Shown here: positions 43,855 to 53,379 of the stretch, piece after piece
How positions within the stretch are numbered: the first letter of the stretch is position 1
Layout: every line of letters starts with the position of its first letter
Source: Rossellomorea sp. AcN35-11
GTDB lineage: Bacteria; Bacillota; Bacilli; Bacillales; Bacillaceae_B
Reading direction: 5' to 3'
NCBI GenBank assembly: GCA_030388825.1
Contig: CP128835.1
Span: 1,312,501 to 1,376,500, forward strand
DNA length: 64,000 bases
Made by a program: the position numbers and the translations under genes
Notes under the pieces: generated by a model
Told to the model about the DNA's origin: nothing
Database searches by the model: none
The model's input: only the letters and a program-made list of their open reading frames with translations

Positions 43855-45051
43855 TTGAAATTTTTAGAACATCTTAGAATGGCGGTAACGTCCGTTTTAA
43901 TGAACAAAATGCGCTCAATTCTCACAATAATTGGTATCATTATTGGTGTGGCCTCCGTTATTGTCGTAGTGGCAATAGGAAATGGTGGGGAGGCCATGCT
44001 TAAAAACCTAATTGTAGGGTCTGGTAATACAATAGAAGTCTTCTACAACCCAGATGTTCAGGATGCTTCATCAGGCGAATTCTTAGAAGGGGGTAAGTTT
44101 ACCAAACAGGATGTAAAAGCGCTGGAGGAGATACACGGCATAAAGAATGTAGTGGCTTCAAGCTCTTTATTTCTTGAAGGGAGACTGAATGAGCAGCTTT
44201 ATGAAATAAGTGTTAAAGGCATCAATGAAGGGTACATTGAAGTTAATGAGTTGCAGTTATACAAAGGACGAAATTTTTCGGCATCTGATTTCGTAGCTGG
44301 TAAGAACGTAGGAATTGTCAATAAGAAACTTTATGAATCCATCGTTGAGAATCGTGTGCAAAATCCTATCGGAGAAGTAATATGGATTAAAGGGCAGCCT
44401 ATTAAAATCATAGGAGTAATTGAACAACCTTCAGGTATCTTTGCGTTTAATTCAACAGAAATCTATCTTCCTTCAAGTTCAGTCAGTACTCTTTTCGGGC
44501 AAAGAAATTTTAACCAGTTAACACTGCAGGTTAGAAATTTAGATGATATGAATCGGGTAGGTGAGGAAGCTACCAGAACATTGAACTATATGCATAATAC
44601 CAAAGATGCTTATCAAATCGTCAATATTGAGGAAATGGCTGAAGGGGTTGGGAAAGTAACAAGAATCATGACCCTAATCATTAGTTCGATCGCAGGAATC
44701 TCGCTCTTTGTTGGAGGAGTTGGGGTAATGAATATTATGCTTGTATCTGTTACCGAACGAACCCGGGAGATTGGACTTAGAAAATCATTGGGGGCAACGA
44801 ATAAGCAGATCTTGACCCAGTTTCTCATTGAATCTGCAGTTCTGACATTAATGGGAGGTTTAATAGGTGTGAGTGTGGGCATAGGATTTTCAATGTTAGT
44901 CTCCTTGATAGCAGGATGGCCCTCTCTGATTTCTATAAAAATTATAGTGGTCGGATTGTTGTTTTCAGGTATGGTTGGTATTATTTTTGGGTTACTTCCT
45001 GCAAGGAAGGCTGCGAACTTAGATCCAATTGATGCATTGAGGTATGAATAA
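43855..45051 (+). CDS. ABC transporter permease (MacB/FtsX type, As-48H-like)
   Basis: The TTG at 43855 gives the N-terminus MKFLEHLRMAVTSVLMNKMR that is standard for MacB-type permeases; longer GTG starts at 43840/43843 are possible. The 398-residue protein has TM1 (about 21-45, SILTIIGIIIGVASVIVV), a large extracytoplasmic MacB-PCD domain, and three C-terminal helices with the FtsX motif TERTREIGLRKSLGATNKQI. It ends the bacteriocin cluster; no good terminator was seen. Confidence 0.93.
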   Translation: MKFLEHLRMAVTSVLMNKMRSILTIIGIIIGVASVIVVVAIGNGGEAMLKNLIVGSGNTIEVFYNPDVQDASSGEFLEGGKFTKQDVKALEEIHGIKNVVASSSLFLEGRLNEQLYEISVKGINEGYIEVNELQLYKGRNFSASDFVAGKNVGIVNKKLYESIVENRVQNPIGEVIWIKGQPIKIIGVIEQPSGIFAFNSTEIYLPSSSVSTLFGQRNFNQLTLQVRNLDDMNRVGEEATRTLNYMHNTKDAYQIVNIEEMAEGVGKVTRIMTLIISSIAGISLFVGGVGVMNIMLVSVTERTREIGLRKSLGATNKQILTQFLIESAVLTLMGGLIGVSVGIGFSMLVSLIAGWPSLISIKIIVVGLLFSGMVGIIFGLLPARKAANLDPIDALRYE

Positions 45052-45763
45052 ATCTTGAGGTAATATGTTAGAATTATCGTTGATAAAAATGATAAGGCAG
45101 AGGTGAATAGCTTGCGAAAGGCATCCAATATGCCCACAAGTGTTAGAGGAATTTCCAAATAGGAAAAATATACTTTTCGAACAAAGGTCCTTGTAGTCTA
45201 CTTGATTATCACCGCCAATCTTTCTATTATTGACGAACGTAATAGGGAGACATCTGAGGGCCATTAGTTTGTTCTCACAGTAAAGATTGATACCATACTA
45301 ATAAATAGTGTTAATCGGGGACGGTTCCACTCTGCTTTTTTTATGAATATGGAAATAAAGAGAGTTCACCGTTGATTGCTTGAAACTTTTATGAGGGCAC
45401 TCCCAACAAAGTACACGTGAGAAAAGAAAGTTATAGGCTAACAATTTTTCTAAACTTGTAAGGTTCATATGCTCGTTCGTCTTCCTCTCTAATCTGATTT
45501 CGGTTGATTTTTGTAATATTTAAAACGTTATGTTAAATGAAATTTGATTACTAATACCCACTTCTTTCTTCTTTGATCCACTAATCTATATTTAGGTTTT
45601 ACACATTTTAATCCTTGTAGATTCCCCTTCACAGCACCCCAAATCTGTTAAAAACACTTCATATAAAGAATCTCTTTCTTATTTACATGGATTATCTTTC
45701 TCTTTTAGTTTCTTGCTCCTGCAAATTTTTCAAAAGAATTAAACGATCGGAGGACTGTTTCGA
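45052..45763. other. Gene-free stretch with decayed sequence
   Basis: No intact gene is seen. On the minus strand 45115-45264 contains a short frame with ITFVNNRKIGGDNQ, faintly like a glutaredoxin C-terminal motif, but it is too short to call. A CGGGGACGGTTCCACTCTGC...TTTTTTT block at 45318-45341 resembles repeats near other gene ends in this window. Confidence 0.35.
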
Positions 45764-45977
45764 CATGATTTATGAAGTAACAAGTATTGATCTAAATGAC
45801 TTTGAAGGCTACCGTGTGCTGGTCCAGGTACAGTTGATGGAAGGAATGGAGTAAATCTTGGAGATTCCGGCGCTTCGGTGGAGGAGCCGAGAGAGCGGGT
45901 GTCGGTTACTTTGAGGAGTTTGGGCTTTCAATTGGTGGATTTGAAAGTGGTCATCAATCTATCACCGGCGGAGTGAA
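45764..45977 (+). pseudogene. Remnant of a comM/YifB-type (Mg-chelatase-like) gene start
   Basis: Across three frames the sequence reads like the N-terminal domain of ComM: GYRVLVQVQLMEGME, then SVEEPRERV / VSVTLRSLGFQLVDLKVVIN and LSPAE. This matches the pattern of E-G-x2-V-x-V-E-V..., E-S-R-E-R-V, and IT-V-N-L-S-P-A-x that I remember for ComM. Stop codons and frameshifts interrupt it, and nothing of the AAA+ part follows. Confidence 0.5.
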
Positions 45978-46015
45978 GAAGAAAGGCCTGTTCTGTTGTT
46001 TGACTTGGGCCGAAG

Positions 46016-46695
46016 GTTAGTATAATTATCCCAATATATAATGAAGAAGAGTATTTAAAAGAGACTGTCGATTCGGTTTTGAATCAATCAATAGAGCAGG
46101 ATCATCTTGAGGTCCTCCTTGTTAACGACGGTTCAAGGGATAACAATTCAACTATCATTAATGAAATCATACAGAATAAGAGTAAAATAAAGGCTTTCCA
46201 TTTTCCTATTCCTAGTGGAGCAAGTGGAAAGCCTATAAATATTGGCTTACAGAACGCTGAAGGGGAATATGTTATTTTTGCTGATCCCGATGATTTGTTT
46301 ACGGAAAATGGTATTGAACTTTTGTACCAACAAGCTCAAGGTCATGACATTGATATAGTAATGGGTACTTCTAAAGTATTTAACTCTTTAGGATATTATC
46401 AGTATACTATCTACAAGAAAAGACATGTGCCCCATTATACCTTACAAAAATAGGAAAATTCCCACAACTTCTTGAGGCGCCATTTAATATGATGGCAAAA
46501 ATGTATAAACGCTCATTCCTTATTAAGAATAACATCGAGTTTCAGGAAGGGGTTGCTGCGCAAGAGGCGCTTTTTACCACTGAATTTTTTATGCTAACGG
46601 AAAATATCGCTTTTATTCAAGAAACTATTTTCTTCTACAGGATTAGGAAAAATGAATCAAACCCTTCTGACAGCGAGAGTTGGGGAAGATCTTAG
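46016..46695 (+). pseudogene. Glycosyltransferase family 2 fragment, frameshifted and lacking a start
   Basis: The first frame (46016-46453) begins VSIIIPIYNEEEYLKETVDS with no start codon and has the GT2 motifs VNDGSRDNN and FADPDDLF; the second (about 46440-46695) continues FPQLLEAPFNMMAKMYKRSF and ends shortly after FFYRIRKNES. The C-terminus of a normal GT2 (about 300 aa or more) is incomplete. It directly abuts the comM-like remnant, so several deletions have happened here. Confidence 0.7.
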
Positions 46696-46810
46696 GGGCC
46701 AGTTCCATTGGTGGTTAAGAAATGGGATATAAGAGACTTTTTAAAAAGTAAGCAGGAGAACCGAAACGGTGCTTTCACCGGTGGTCGGGAACCGAGAGAG
46801 GAAGGTGCAC

Positions 46811-47683
46811 ATGTCAAACGTATCATTTATACATGACTGGACAACAGACGGATTACGTCTGCAGGGAGTTCATTGGGAGGAATTTCGGCACAATACATGT
46901 TTATTGTTTATTCACGGCACGAGTGGGAATAGTATTGAAAATTACTTTGCTCACGTTTTAGCTCAACACTTGGTGGAGAATGGGTATGGTTTCTTTTATG
47001 GACACACCCGTGGATACAATCACGTGAATGACATGATGACGATAGATGGAGACCATCGCACGATTGGTGCCAGGTATGAAATTTTCAGCGAGTGCCTCTA
47101 CGACATTGACTTATGGGTGAGGAAAGTACGTGAACTGGGGTATGACTCGATTATTCTCATGGGCCATAGTTTGGGTGCAAATAAAGCCATCCATTATCTA
47201 TCTGAAGAGGGGGCTCCGGCTATTACTAGTTTAATCCTCGCATCCCCTCCTGATCTTGTTGGGCTTTCCAAGCGCTACGACCCTGATCGACACGACATGA
47301 TTCACGAAGCAAAAATGAACGTGAATAACGGTGAGCCAACGAAGCTGCTCTCACATCTTCACGACGGATGGCTTACAATCAGCTCACAAACGTACCTGGA
47401 GCGTTGTCTAGATGGATGTGAAGCGGATAATCTTCCTGTTTTGCGAAATCCGGAGACCTTTAGTGCGTTATCGACCTTACGCATGCCTATCTTTTCGTTC
47501 ATGGGAGACGTGAATGAAGTTAACATTCACACACCGAGTGAAGATTTAGCGTTGATGCAAAGAAAGGCGACAGTGTGCCAAAAGTTCGATTATGTGGTTT
47601 TAGAAGGTGCCAATCACAACTATGAAGGAAATGAACAGGAGATGGCGGAAGTGGTTGTGAATTGGATTAAACGACAGCTTTGA
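46811..47683 (+). CDS. Alpha/beta-hydrolase family protein
   Basis: The ATG at 46811 follows GAGAGAGGAAGGTGCAC; a longer frame reads into degenerate sequence. The 290-residue protein has an HG oxyanion motif (LFIHGTSGNSIENYF, about 36-50), the nucleophile elbow GHSLGANKA near residue 121, and a C-terminal histidine in EGANHNYEG. It resembles DUF1749-like serine hydrolases. A strong bidirectional terminator follows. The substrate is unknown. Confidence 0.82.
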   Translation: MSNVSFIHDWTTDGLRLQGVHWEEFRHNTCLLFIHGTSGNSIENYFAHVLAQHLVENGYGFFYGHTRGYNHVNDMMTIDGDHRTIGARYEIFSECLYDIDLWVRKVRELGYDSIILMGHSLGANKAIHYLSEEGAPAITSLILASPPDLVGLSKRYDPDRHDMIHEAKMNVNNGEPTKLLSHLHDGWLTISSQTYLERCLDGCEADNLPVLRNPETFSALSTLRMPIFSFMGDVNEVNIHTPSEDLALMQRKATVCQKFDYVVLEGANHNYEGNEQEMAEVVVNWIKRQL

Positions 47684-47751
47684 GTGCCTCTCCTGTGATC
47701 AGACCACCATTCAGCTATGGGGGTATGCAGGAGTATGAGGAATTTGATATG

Positions 47752-48025
47752 GAAGAGATGAATTGGCGGTTGAAGGTTGCACATTTTATAGAGTTATAGG
47801 GTAGAGCAGGGACCGTCCCTGCTCTACCTGTTTTATGTAATGGATGTTAGTTCTTATGCCGGCGTATCCAGGTTCATCACCATATCCTGGAATGAATCTT
47901 GGATTTGTTTTTCGTTATGTTTGGCGCCTTTATTGATTTGGAACATAAGAACTAGCAGAATTAATATTCCGAATCCGCCAGCGATTAATGCGGGAATCGA
48001 TAATAGGGCTATTGCCATTGATCTG
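47752..48025. repeat. Segmental duplicate of 33256-33534
   Basis: Partner of the duplication at 33256-33534; includes the terminator hairpin and the C-terminal half of the membrane protein gene 47854-48276, which is intact here, so this is probably the source copy. Confidence 0.8.
47800..47828. terminator. Bidirectional terminator
   Basis: Perfect 13-bp stem GGTAGAGCAGGGA / TCCCTGCTCTACC with a three-base loop followed by TGTTTT; it separates the hydrolase from the convergent membrane protein gene. Confidence 0.8.
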
Positions 48026-48276
48026 CCTGTCCATTTATGTTTCCCTTTGAAATTGATTTTCGTACGGTTGTTGTCAGTGGAGAAGCTCACGGTACCTACA
48101 CTTTTGACAAACTTCCCGGCATGTAATGGCACTAATGAAACTTCCAGGTTTTTACCGTCATCCTTGATAACCTCACAGTTGAAGTTGTCTTGTAGACTGA
48201 TGATGACTTCTTCCTTCGCATCCTCGAGTGCAAAAGATTTTCGAATCGTTTTGTTCACTAAAAAATTTCCCATCAT
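47854..48276 (-). CDS. Single-span membrane protein, unknown (140 aa)
   Basis: Start MMGNFLVNKTIRKSFALEDA at ATG 48276 (or the next ATG at 48273), behind AAGGAGAG. About 75 residues of a soluble alpha/beta domain (VIISLQDNFNCEVIKDDGKN, FSTDNNRTKINFKGKHKW) precede one long membrane segment (SMAIALLSIPALIAGGFGIL and on) and a short polar C-terminus. A truncated copy exists at 33368-33534. No family is recognised. Confidence 0.65.
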   Translation of the reverse strand: MMGNFLVNKTIRKSFALEDAKEEVIISLQDNFNCEVIKDDGKNLEVSLVPLHAGKFVKSVGTVSFSTDNNRTKINFKGKHKWTGRSMAIALLSIPALIAGGFGILILLVLMFQINKGAKHNEKQIQDSFQDMVMNLDTPA

Positions 48277-48464
48277 TCTCTCCTTTATTGAAACAGTATA
48301 AAAAATACAACAGGAACCATTATACACAAATCAGGTGGGAAATGTTAGTAATATTACAAAATAATTTCAAAAATGTATTAAAAATTTCAATTGTATTACG
48401 GAATAGTGGGCGAATAAATGTTTAGGAGCTTCTTTTTTAAAAGAATGAAGCAACAGGACCGTCC

Positions 48465-49284
48465 TTACTCCACGAACACTCCGCCGGCCAAACCCGACAT
48501 CAGCATCACATCGGATACCTTTTCATGTGATACAGCTTGGTCTTCAGCTGTCGTTCCATCTCCATAAAAGGCATTCAGGGAATCGACAAACCAATAGGGC
48601 CCTTCTATGATGGTGAATCTTCCACTTGAGTTAAAACTGTCGATGGCGTCTGTGATCATGGAGATCTTCTCTTGCTCTGAAAGCAGGACCCAATCCTCTC
48701 CATCTGCTGTTGAGAAGTCTACATCAGCAATATATGTATAGGCGGTCGTTTCAGCTTCCCCGCTGCTTTCAGTTGACGCTTCCGTCTCTTCAGTCGTTTC
48801 AGCGACTTCGGCTACATATTCTTCTTCAGGTTCAGGCACTTGTCCATCATAGGGTTCACCGTTTAATGTGATGGTGGTGAACGTAGGGGAGTAATCAATG
48901 ACATATTCGTCTTCATCCGTGTACGTGGACAGCTCTAATTCACCGATTGTACAGGTATAGCCTTCTCCGCAATCTACATCCCCCCCGGCTCACATTCTGT
49001 CCTTTCTCTTCAATTGATGAGATGATGTTCTCAAACACCCCTCTTTGCTCGTTATAGCCCAACTCATTAAAAGAATCGTCTACAGTTATATGAATATCGT
49101 ACACTACGTCTTTCTCATTCCTGTCGTCTTCCAAGGCAAATCCAAACGTTATGATGTCACTTAATCCTTCTACAGATTCCAGCTCATCGATCATCGTTTC
49201 CACCTTTTCTTCATCAGGTCCGCTACATCCTGCCAGAACCATCATTACGACGATACTTACACATGAATAAATAAAATTCCTCAC
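48465..49284 (-). pseudogene. Lipoprotein gene with a frameshift in a G run
   Basis: GTG 49284 follows AGGAGG. The first frame gives a lipoprotein signal (VRNFIYSCVSIVVMMVLAGC, cysteine at about 20) and an acidic domain, and stops at 48940. The other frame (reading on to 48465) continues with DVDCGEGYTCTIGELELSTY, an E/T-rich linker (EVAETTEETEASTESSGEAE) and a C-terminal domain. The break is at GCCGGGGGGATG on the minus strand (near 48990): five G instead of six would restore one protein of about 272 residues. Function unknown. Confidence 0.7.
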
Positions 49285-49757
49285 TGTATAATGCCTCCTG
49301 GTATGTATATACAAATTAGGTCTTTAAAACCATTTACTACTATACTAGAGTTTAGTGAGGTGTGACAATAGTATGGCTTGATCTATGAATTGGAATTACG
49401 GGACGAGGGATCTGGCGTAGTAAATAAAAAAGACCACCGTTTTCATTGAAGATGGCACTGATCAAAGAACTTGCCATTTATTTTCCTTACTTAAGGAGAT
49501 GAAACACTAATATTTCACAAGTTGTCCCTAATTTTCATACCGCTCTTTCTACCATACTAATGGCTATGAAAACGTGATTTATCTCGAAACAGAATTATAT
49601 TCATTAATAAAAGAATAAGACAATGTACCCATCAACGAGGCCTCTTAACCTAGATGGATTATATTGTCTAATTGAAAAATGTGGTTTAATATTATGTTGG
49701 AATATTCTTTAATGTCTGATTTTGTTTTAAGTTGGATGATACATAGGAGGGAAATAG
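49285..49757. other. Gene-free AT-rich stretch
   Basis: Promoter region of the lipoprotein on one side and of the RsgA-like gene on the other. No repeat, RNA or stable terminator was seen. Confidence 0.4.
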
Positions 49758-50819
49758 ATGCAATTGTCGCAGTTGGGGTGGAATTTATCTTTAGCTGAAA
49801 AGTTTAATGAGTATAAAGAATGTGGGTATGAAGTAGGGAGAATTATTCTTGAGCATAAAAATAGTTACCGGGTTATGAATGAAGGGGGAGAACTGCTGGC
49901 AGAGGTATCGGGTAAGTTCAGACACACTGCGGAAGAAAGAAGTGAATTCCCCGCAGTAGGAGACTGGGTAGCCATTTCAGTATTAAAAGAAGAAAAAAAA
50001 GCCATTATTCACGGTATACTTCCTCGTTTTAGTAAATTTTCCCGGAGAGCTTCCGGGGAATCGACCGAGGAGCAGATCGTAGCAACAAATATTAATACTG
50101 TGTTTTTAGTGATGTCCTTAAATAATGACTTTAATATCAGACGGATTGAAAGGTATCTTATTACAGCATGGGAAAGCGGTGCTAATCCTGTCATTGTCTT
50201 AAGTAAGTGTGATTTATGCAAGGATGTTGAATCGCGTATCAAGGAAATTGAGGGTGTTGCGCTTGGGGTTCCCATACACGCGATTAGTGCAACAGAAGGC
50301 ATAGGTCTTGAACAACTGAAGGGATATTGTCTGGAAGGTAAGACAGTTGCGCTTCTTGGCTCTTCTGGTGTAGGTAAATCTACAATATGTAACTATTTAT
50401 TTGGAGCAGATAAACAACAAGTGAAGGAGATACGGGATGGCGATGATAGGGGGAAGCATACGACCACCCACAGAGAATTGATTTTTCTACCTGATGGTGG
50501 AATCCTGATTGACACGCCAGGTATGAGAGAGCTGCAGCTTTGGAATGTAGAAAATAGTATGACGACAAGCTTCTCAGATATTGAAGAACTGGCTAAATAC
50601 TGCAAGTTCAATGATTGTCAGCATGAAGATGAGCCATCTTGTCAGGTGATGCAGGCTATCGACGAAGGACTGCTGGATCGAAAGCGTTATGATAATTACA
50701 AGAAGTTCCAGAAAGAATTAGCCTTTTTAGATAGGCAAACGAATAAACGATCACAGCTTCTTGAAAAGGAAAAATGGAAGAAGGTCTCCGGTGATCGGAC
50801 AAGATATAATAGAAGGTAG
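49758..50819 (+). CDS. rsgA: Ribosome small subunit-dependent GTPase A-like protein
   Basis: A 353-residue circularly permuted GTPase with an N-terminal OB fold (about 25-95, containing AVGDWVAISVLK), G4 VLSKCDL, G5 ISATEG, G1 LGSSGVGKST (about 199-208), G3 IDTPGMREL and a C-terminal zinc site CKFNDCQHEDEPSC. RsgA checks late 30S assembly. At 353 residues it is longer than B. subtilis RsgA (298), so this may be a second, accessory copy. It lies 47 bases before the second RNPP regulator and in the same direction. Confidence 0.9.
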   Translation: MQLSQLGWNLSLAEKFNEYKECGYEVGRIILEHKNSYRVMNEGGELLAEVSGKFRHTAEERSEFPAVGDWVAISVLKEEKKAIIHGILPRFSKFSRRASGESTEEQIVATNINTVFLVMSLNNDFNIRRIERYLITAWESGANPVIVLSKCDLCKDVESRIKEIEGVALGVPIHAISATEGIGLEQLKGYCLEGKTVALLGSSGVGKSTICNYLFGADKQQVKEIRDGDDRGKHTTTHRELIFLPDGGILIDTPGMRELQLWNVENSMTTSFSDIEELAKYCKFNDCQHEDEPSCQVMQAIDEGLLDRKRYDNYKKFQKELAFLDRQTNKRSQLLEKEKWKKVSGDRTRYNRR

Positions 50820-50865
50820 TATGACATTTTCATTAATAAGGGAAAGAAAAGGGTGAAATATTGTA

Positions 50866-52152
50866 TTGTTTCTAGCTGAAAGAATTAGGCAATTACGTAT
50901 CCATAAAGGAATGAACCAATCTGAACTAGTAAAGGGAATTTGCTCCATTACTTATCTCAGCAGAATAGAGAATGGTAAAATAAAACCTTCCAAAGGGTTT
51001 CTAGAGAAGATTTCCAAAAGGCTGGATGTTGCTCTTGAATATTTAACAGATAACGATATTACAAATTTTGAGGCGACCATCCAAGAAACAATTGAACAGT
51101 ATAAGGTGACCAGCCATATGTCTGAAAGGGAAATCTCATTTTTAGAAATTCATTCTATGGAGATGCATCCCGTAACGGTTCTCTTGCAGATCCATGGAGT
51201 CTTATTACATTATTATGTGCGTATAAATGCACAGAAAAACTCAGCTCGAATCTATACCAATTCTCTTAAACTTCTACCTGATCGCGTTCATGAATACTAT
51301 CCTGAAGATTCGGTGTTTTACTATATCGCTTGTGGAAACTACTTTTATCAAAAACAAAACTTTCATAAGGCGGATGAATACTATTCCGAAGCAGACAGGT
51401 TGATGGAAGAAGATGATAGCCTTCAACGTGCCAATCTATATTATAATCTAGGATTGGTGAAGCAGAGGCTTGCTAAAAAGCAAGACATAAGCCGTCACTA
51501 TACATTAAAAGCTTATGAACTATTTGAACGATTGGGCAAAACGACGAATATTATTTCCACTCTCATCACCTTAGGGGTACAATATCATTTAGATCAACTG
51601 TTTGAAGAAGCGAAAGACTGTCTTTCCACAGCTGAATCATTGATGGGTAAGGACCATGATGATACGTTTGCAGGAATGATAGAGTACAACTATGGAAGAG
51701 TCTATCAAGGCATGAAAGAGTTTGACCAAGCAATTTTACATTTCAAGAAAAGTCTGATGATACATATAGGAAATGACAAAGAAAGAATTTATTCTTTGAG
51801 AGGTTTAGTAGAAGTGTACTCTGAATTGAAAGAATGGAACCTGGCGAATACCTATCTAAATGAAGCAGTAGAAATTGTTGAGACATTGGATCTGCGCTAT
51901 TTATATGTAGATATTCATGCTTTAGTAGCTGAACTATACAAAGTCCGCAGGGATGATTACAACTATGAAAAAGAAATGCAGAAGCTCATTCATTTCTCTT
52001 TAGAACATCAACAGTTCTTGTTGGCGAAAAAACACTCTGTCTCGCTGGGTGATCATTACTTCAATGTCAATGCATATAAGATGGCAGCAAAGTACTATCA
52101 AATCGCTTTAAAGAATGAGAATAAGATAAAAGAAACGTCCGCCATCCATTAA
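50866..52152 (+). CDS. RNPP-type quorum-sensing regulator 2 (XRE HTH plus TPR repeats)
   Basis: The TTG at 50866 follows AAAGGGTGAAA. The 428-residue protein has an XRE helix-turn-helix (about 5-60, NQSELVKGICSITYLSRIE) and TPR-like repeats through the rest (for example YYIACGNYFYQKQNFHKADE, YNYGRVYQGMKEFDQAILHF). It is a distant paralogue of the regulator at 36045. A small secreted peptide gene follows in the same direction, and a RiPP locus begins 0.5 kb further on, which it probably controls. Confidence 0.85.
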   Translation: MFLAERIRQLRIHKGMNQSELVKGICSITYLSRIENGKIKPSKGFLEKISKRLDVALEYLTDNDITNFEATIQETIEQYKVTSHMSEREISFLEIHSMEMHPVTVLLQIHGVLLHYYVRINAQKNSARIYTNSLKLLPDRVHEYYPEDSVFYYIACGNYFYQKQNFHKADEYYSEADRLMEEDDSLQRANLYYNLGLVKQRLAKKQDISRHYTLKAYELFERLGKTTNIISTLITLGVQYHLDQLFEEAKDCLSTAESLMGKDHDDTFAGMIEYNYGRVYQGMKEFDQAILHFKKSLMIHIGNDKERIYSLRGLVEVYSELKEWNLANTYLNEAVEIVETLDLRYLYVDIHALVAELYKVRRDDYNYEKEMQKLIHFSLEHQQFLLAKKHSVSLGDHYFNVNAYKMAAKYYQIALKNENKIKETSAIH

Positions 52153-52277
52153 TAAGTAAAATAATAGGACTAAATGATGGTGTAATCACACCATAAAGCA
52201 CGATTATTTTACTAGTTATTTTTAACCTTCACCTTCCTTTACGATAGGATTATCAGATGTGAAGGGGAAATGTTACT

Positions 52278-52442
52278 ATGTTGAAAATTAAAGTGCTATT
52301 ATTATCATTATCAATCGTGCTAGGTGGTTCGATATTTACATACACGAATGAAAGCGGAAAGAATCTTAATGAATCCAACCAACAAATCATTCTTAATGAT
52401 GAATCACAACCTGGTCCATTTTCACAAGGTTATACAAGCTAA
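52278..52442 (+). CDS. Secreted signalling peptide precursor 2 (54 aa)
   Basis: ATG 52278 follows GAAGGGGAAATGTTACT. A hydrophobic signal (MLKIKVLLLSLSIVLGGSIF) leads to a polar tail ending NDESQPGPFSQGYTS. Its place after an XRE/TPR regulator and its layout match the RNPP pheromone precursors. A strong terminator follows, so it forms a unit with the regulator or has its own promoter in the 125-base gap. Confidence 0.65.
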   Translation: MLKIKVLLLSLSIVLGGSIFTYTNESGKNLNESNQQIILNDESQPGPFSQGYTS

Positions 52443-52458
52443 GACAATAGTGAAGAAT

Positions 52459-52492
52459 AAACCTGCTATCCAAGAGATAGCAGGTTTTTTTG
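52459..52492 (+). terminator. Intrinsic terminator after peptide 2
   Basis: Perfect 12-bp stem AAACCTGCTATC / GATAGCAGGTTT followed by a run of T. Confidence 0.9.
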
Positions 52493-52687
52493 TATAGTCT
52501 ATTCCGCATACATACAAGGTAAACATCGACTCTAACTAAATTCCTCACTGAGTAAAATTCTTATGCTTAATTTTGAAGTTATCCAAGGTATTTTAACGGC
52601 TATTTTACTTATTTCAGTTAACAATATTCATCCATTATAGTTAATTTAGAAAGAAAAACACGATACGGAAGGAGGTAAGAAACACAC

Positions 52688-53269
52688 GTGACGATTGAGA
52701 TTGGAAACAAAATAGTTCCTCGCCTTCAATCTAATAGGGATAAGGATCATAAAGAAATCTACCGCTTTCAAATATTTAAAGAGACAACGGACTTTGCTGA
52801 GAACACATCGGGAACTGAGGATGAAAAAATCCCTCTCGTATCATTAAATATCTTAGCTCAGATGGTATATGAAGTTGTGGAAAAGGTAAATCAACTAAAC
52901 CCTCAGCCTATCGTCATTTTATTAAGAAAAAACATAGTAAAGGGTGTAGGAAGACCTGGGATGTATGGGTTTGACTTTACCAATGAGACGTTAGTCCCCA
53001 TCGAGTCGTTGGGAGTGGAAGAATGGAACAGGCTGAAGGAGCAATCGAAGTCTTCTCTCGCACTGGGCTTTGGTTTGCTAGGGGAGGATCAGAATTCGAA
53101 GTTAACGCAAGAAACTATCATAAAAGGCAGTGAAGGAGTGAAAAAAGAAATGAAAAGAATTCTGGAATTACATGGTGACTTGGAAGATATCGTGGCGGAA
53201 AACCCGGTAGGCATCTCTAAACTTCCATTAGCTTATCTTCATTGGATCAAAGGGAAAAATACGCTGTAA
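52688..53269 (+). CDS. Unknown protein at the head of the RiPP locus (193 aa)
   Basis: The GTG at 52688 follows GGAAGGAGGTAAGAA. The product begins MTIEIGNKIVPRLQSNRDKD and is a soluble alpha/beta protein with an LKEQSKSSLALGFGLLGEDQ segment and a charged C-terminus. No family is recognised. The position before the precursor array, in the same direction, suggests a maturation, immunity or regulatory role, but nothing in the sequence decides this. Confidence 0.6.
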   Translation: MTIEIGNKIVPRLQSNRDKDHKEIYRFQIFKETTDFAENTSGTEDEKIPLVSLNILAQMVYEVVEKVNQLNPQPIVILLRKNIVKGVGRPGMYGFDFTNETLVPIESLGVEEWNRLKEQSKSSLALGFGLLGEDQNSKLTQETIIKGSEGVKKEMKRILELHGDLEDIVAENPVGISKLPLAYLHWIKGKNTL

Positions 53270-53312
53270 GGTAGCGCAGGAAATGGAGAACTCCTGCTGA
53301 CAAGGAAATTAG

Positions 53313-53336
53313 TTAAACCAAAGATCGAGGGCCACA
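53313..53336 (+). repeat. Left arm of a 24-bp perfect inverted repeat around the precursor array
   Basis: TTAAACCAAAGATCGAGGGC plus CACA; its exact reverse complement is at 53977-54000, 640 bases away. The four precursor genes lie between the arms and nothing else does. Confidence 0.9.
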
Positions 53337-53379
53337 ATAAACTCTATCCCATAAATGATATGGAAGGGAGGGCAATCTC

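Noticed and set aside
44613..45158. Minus-strand frame of 181 codons over the MacB-type permease
   Set aside because: Shadow of a conserved permease; no start signal.
47840..48301. Plus-strand frame of 153 codons opposite the membrane protein
   Set aside because: The minus strand has the ribosome site, a membrane segment and a homologous truncated copy; the plus frame has none.
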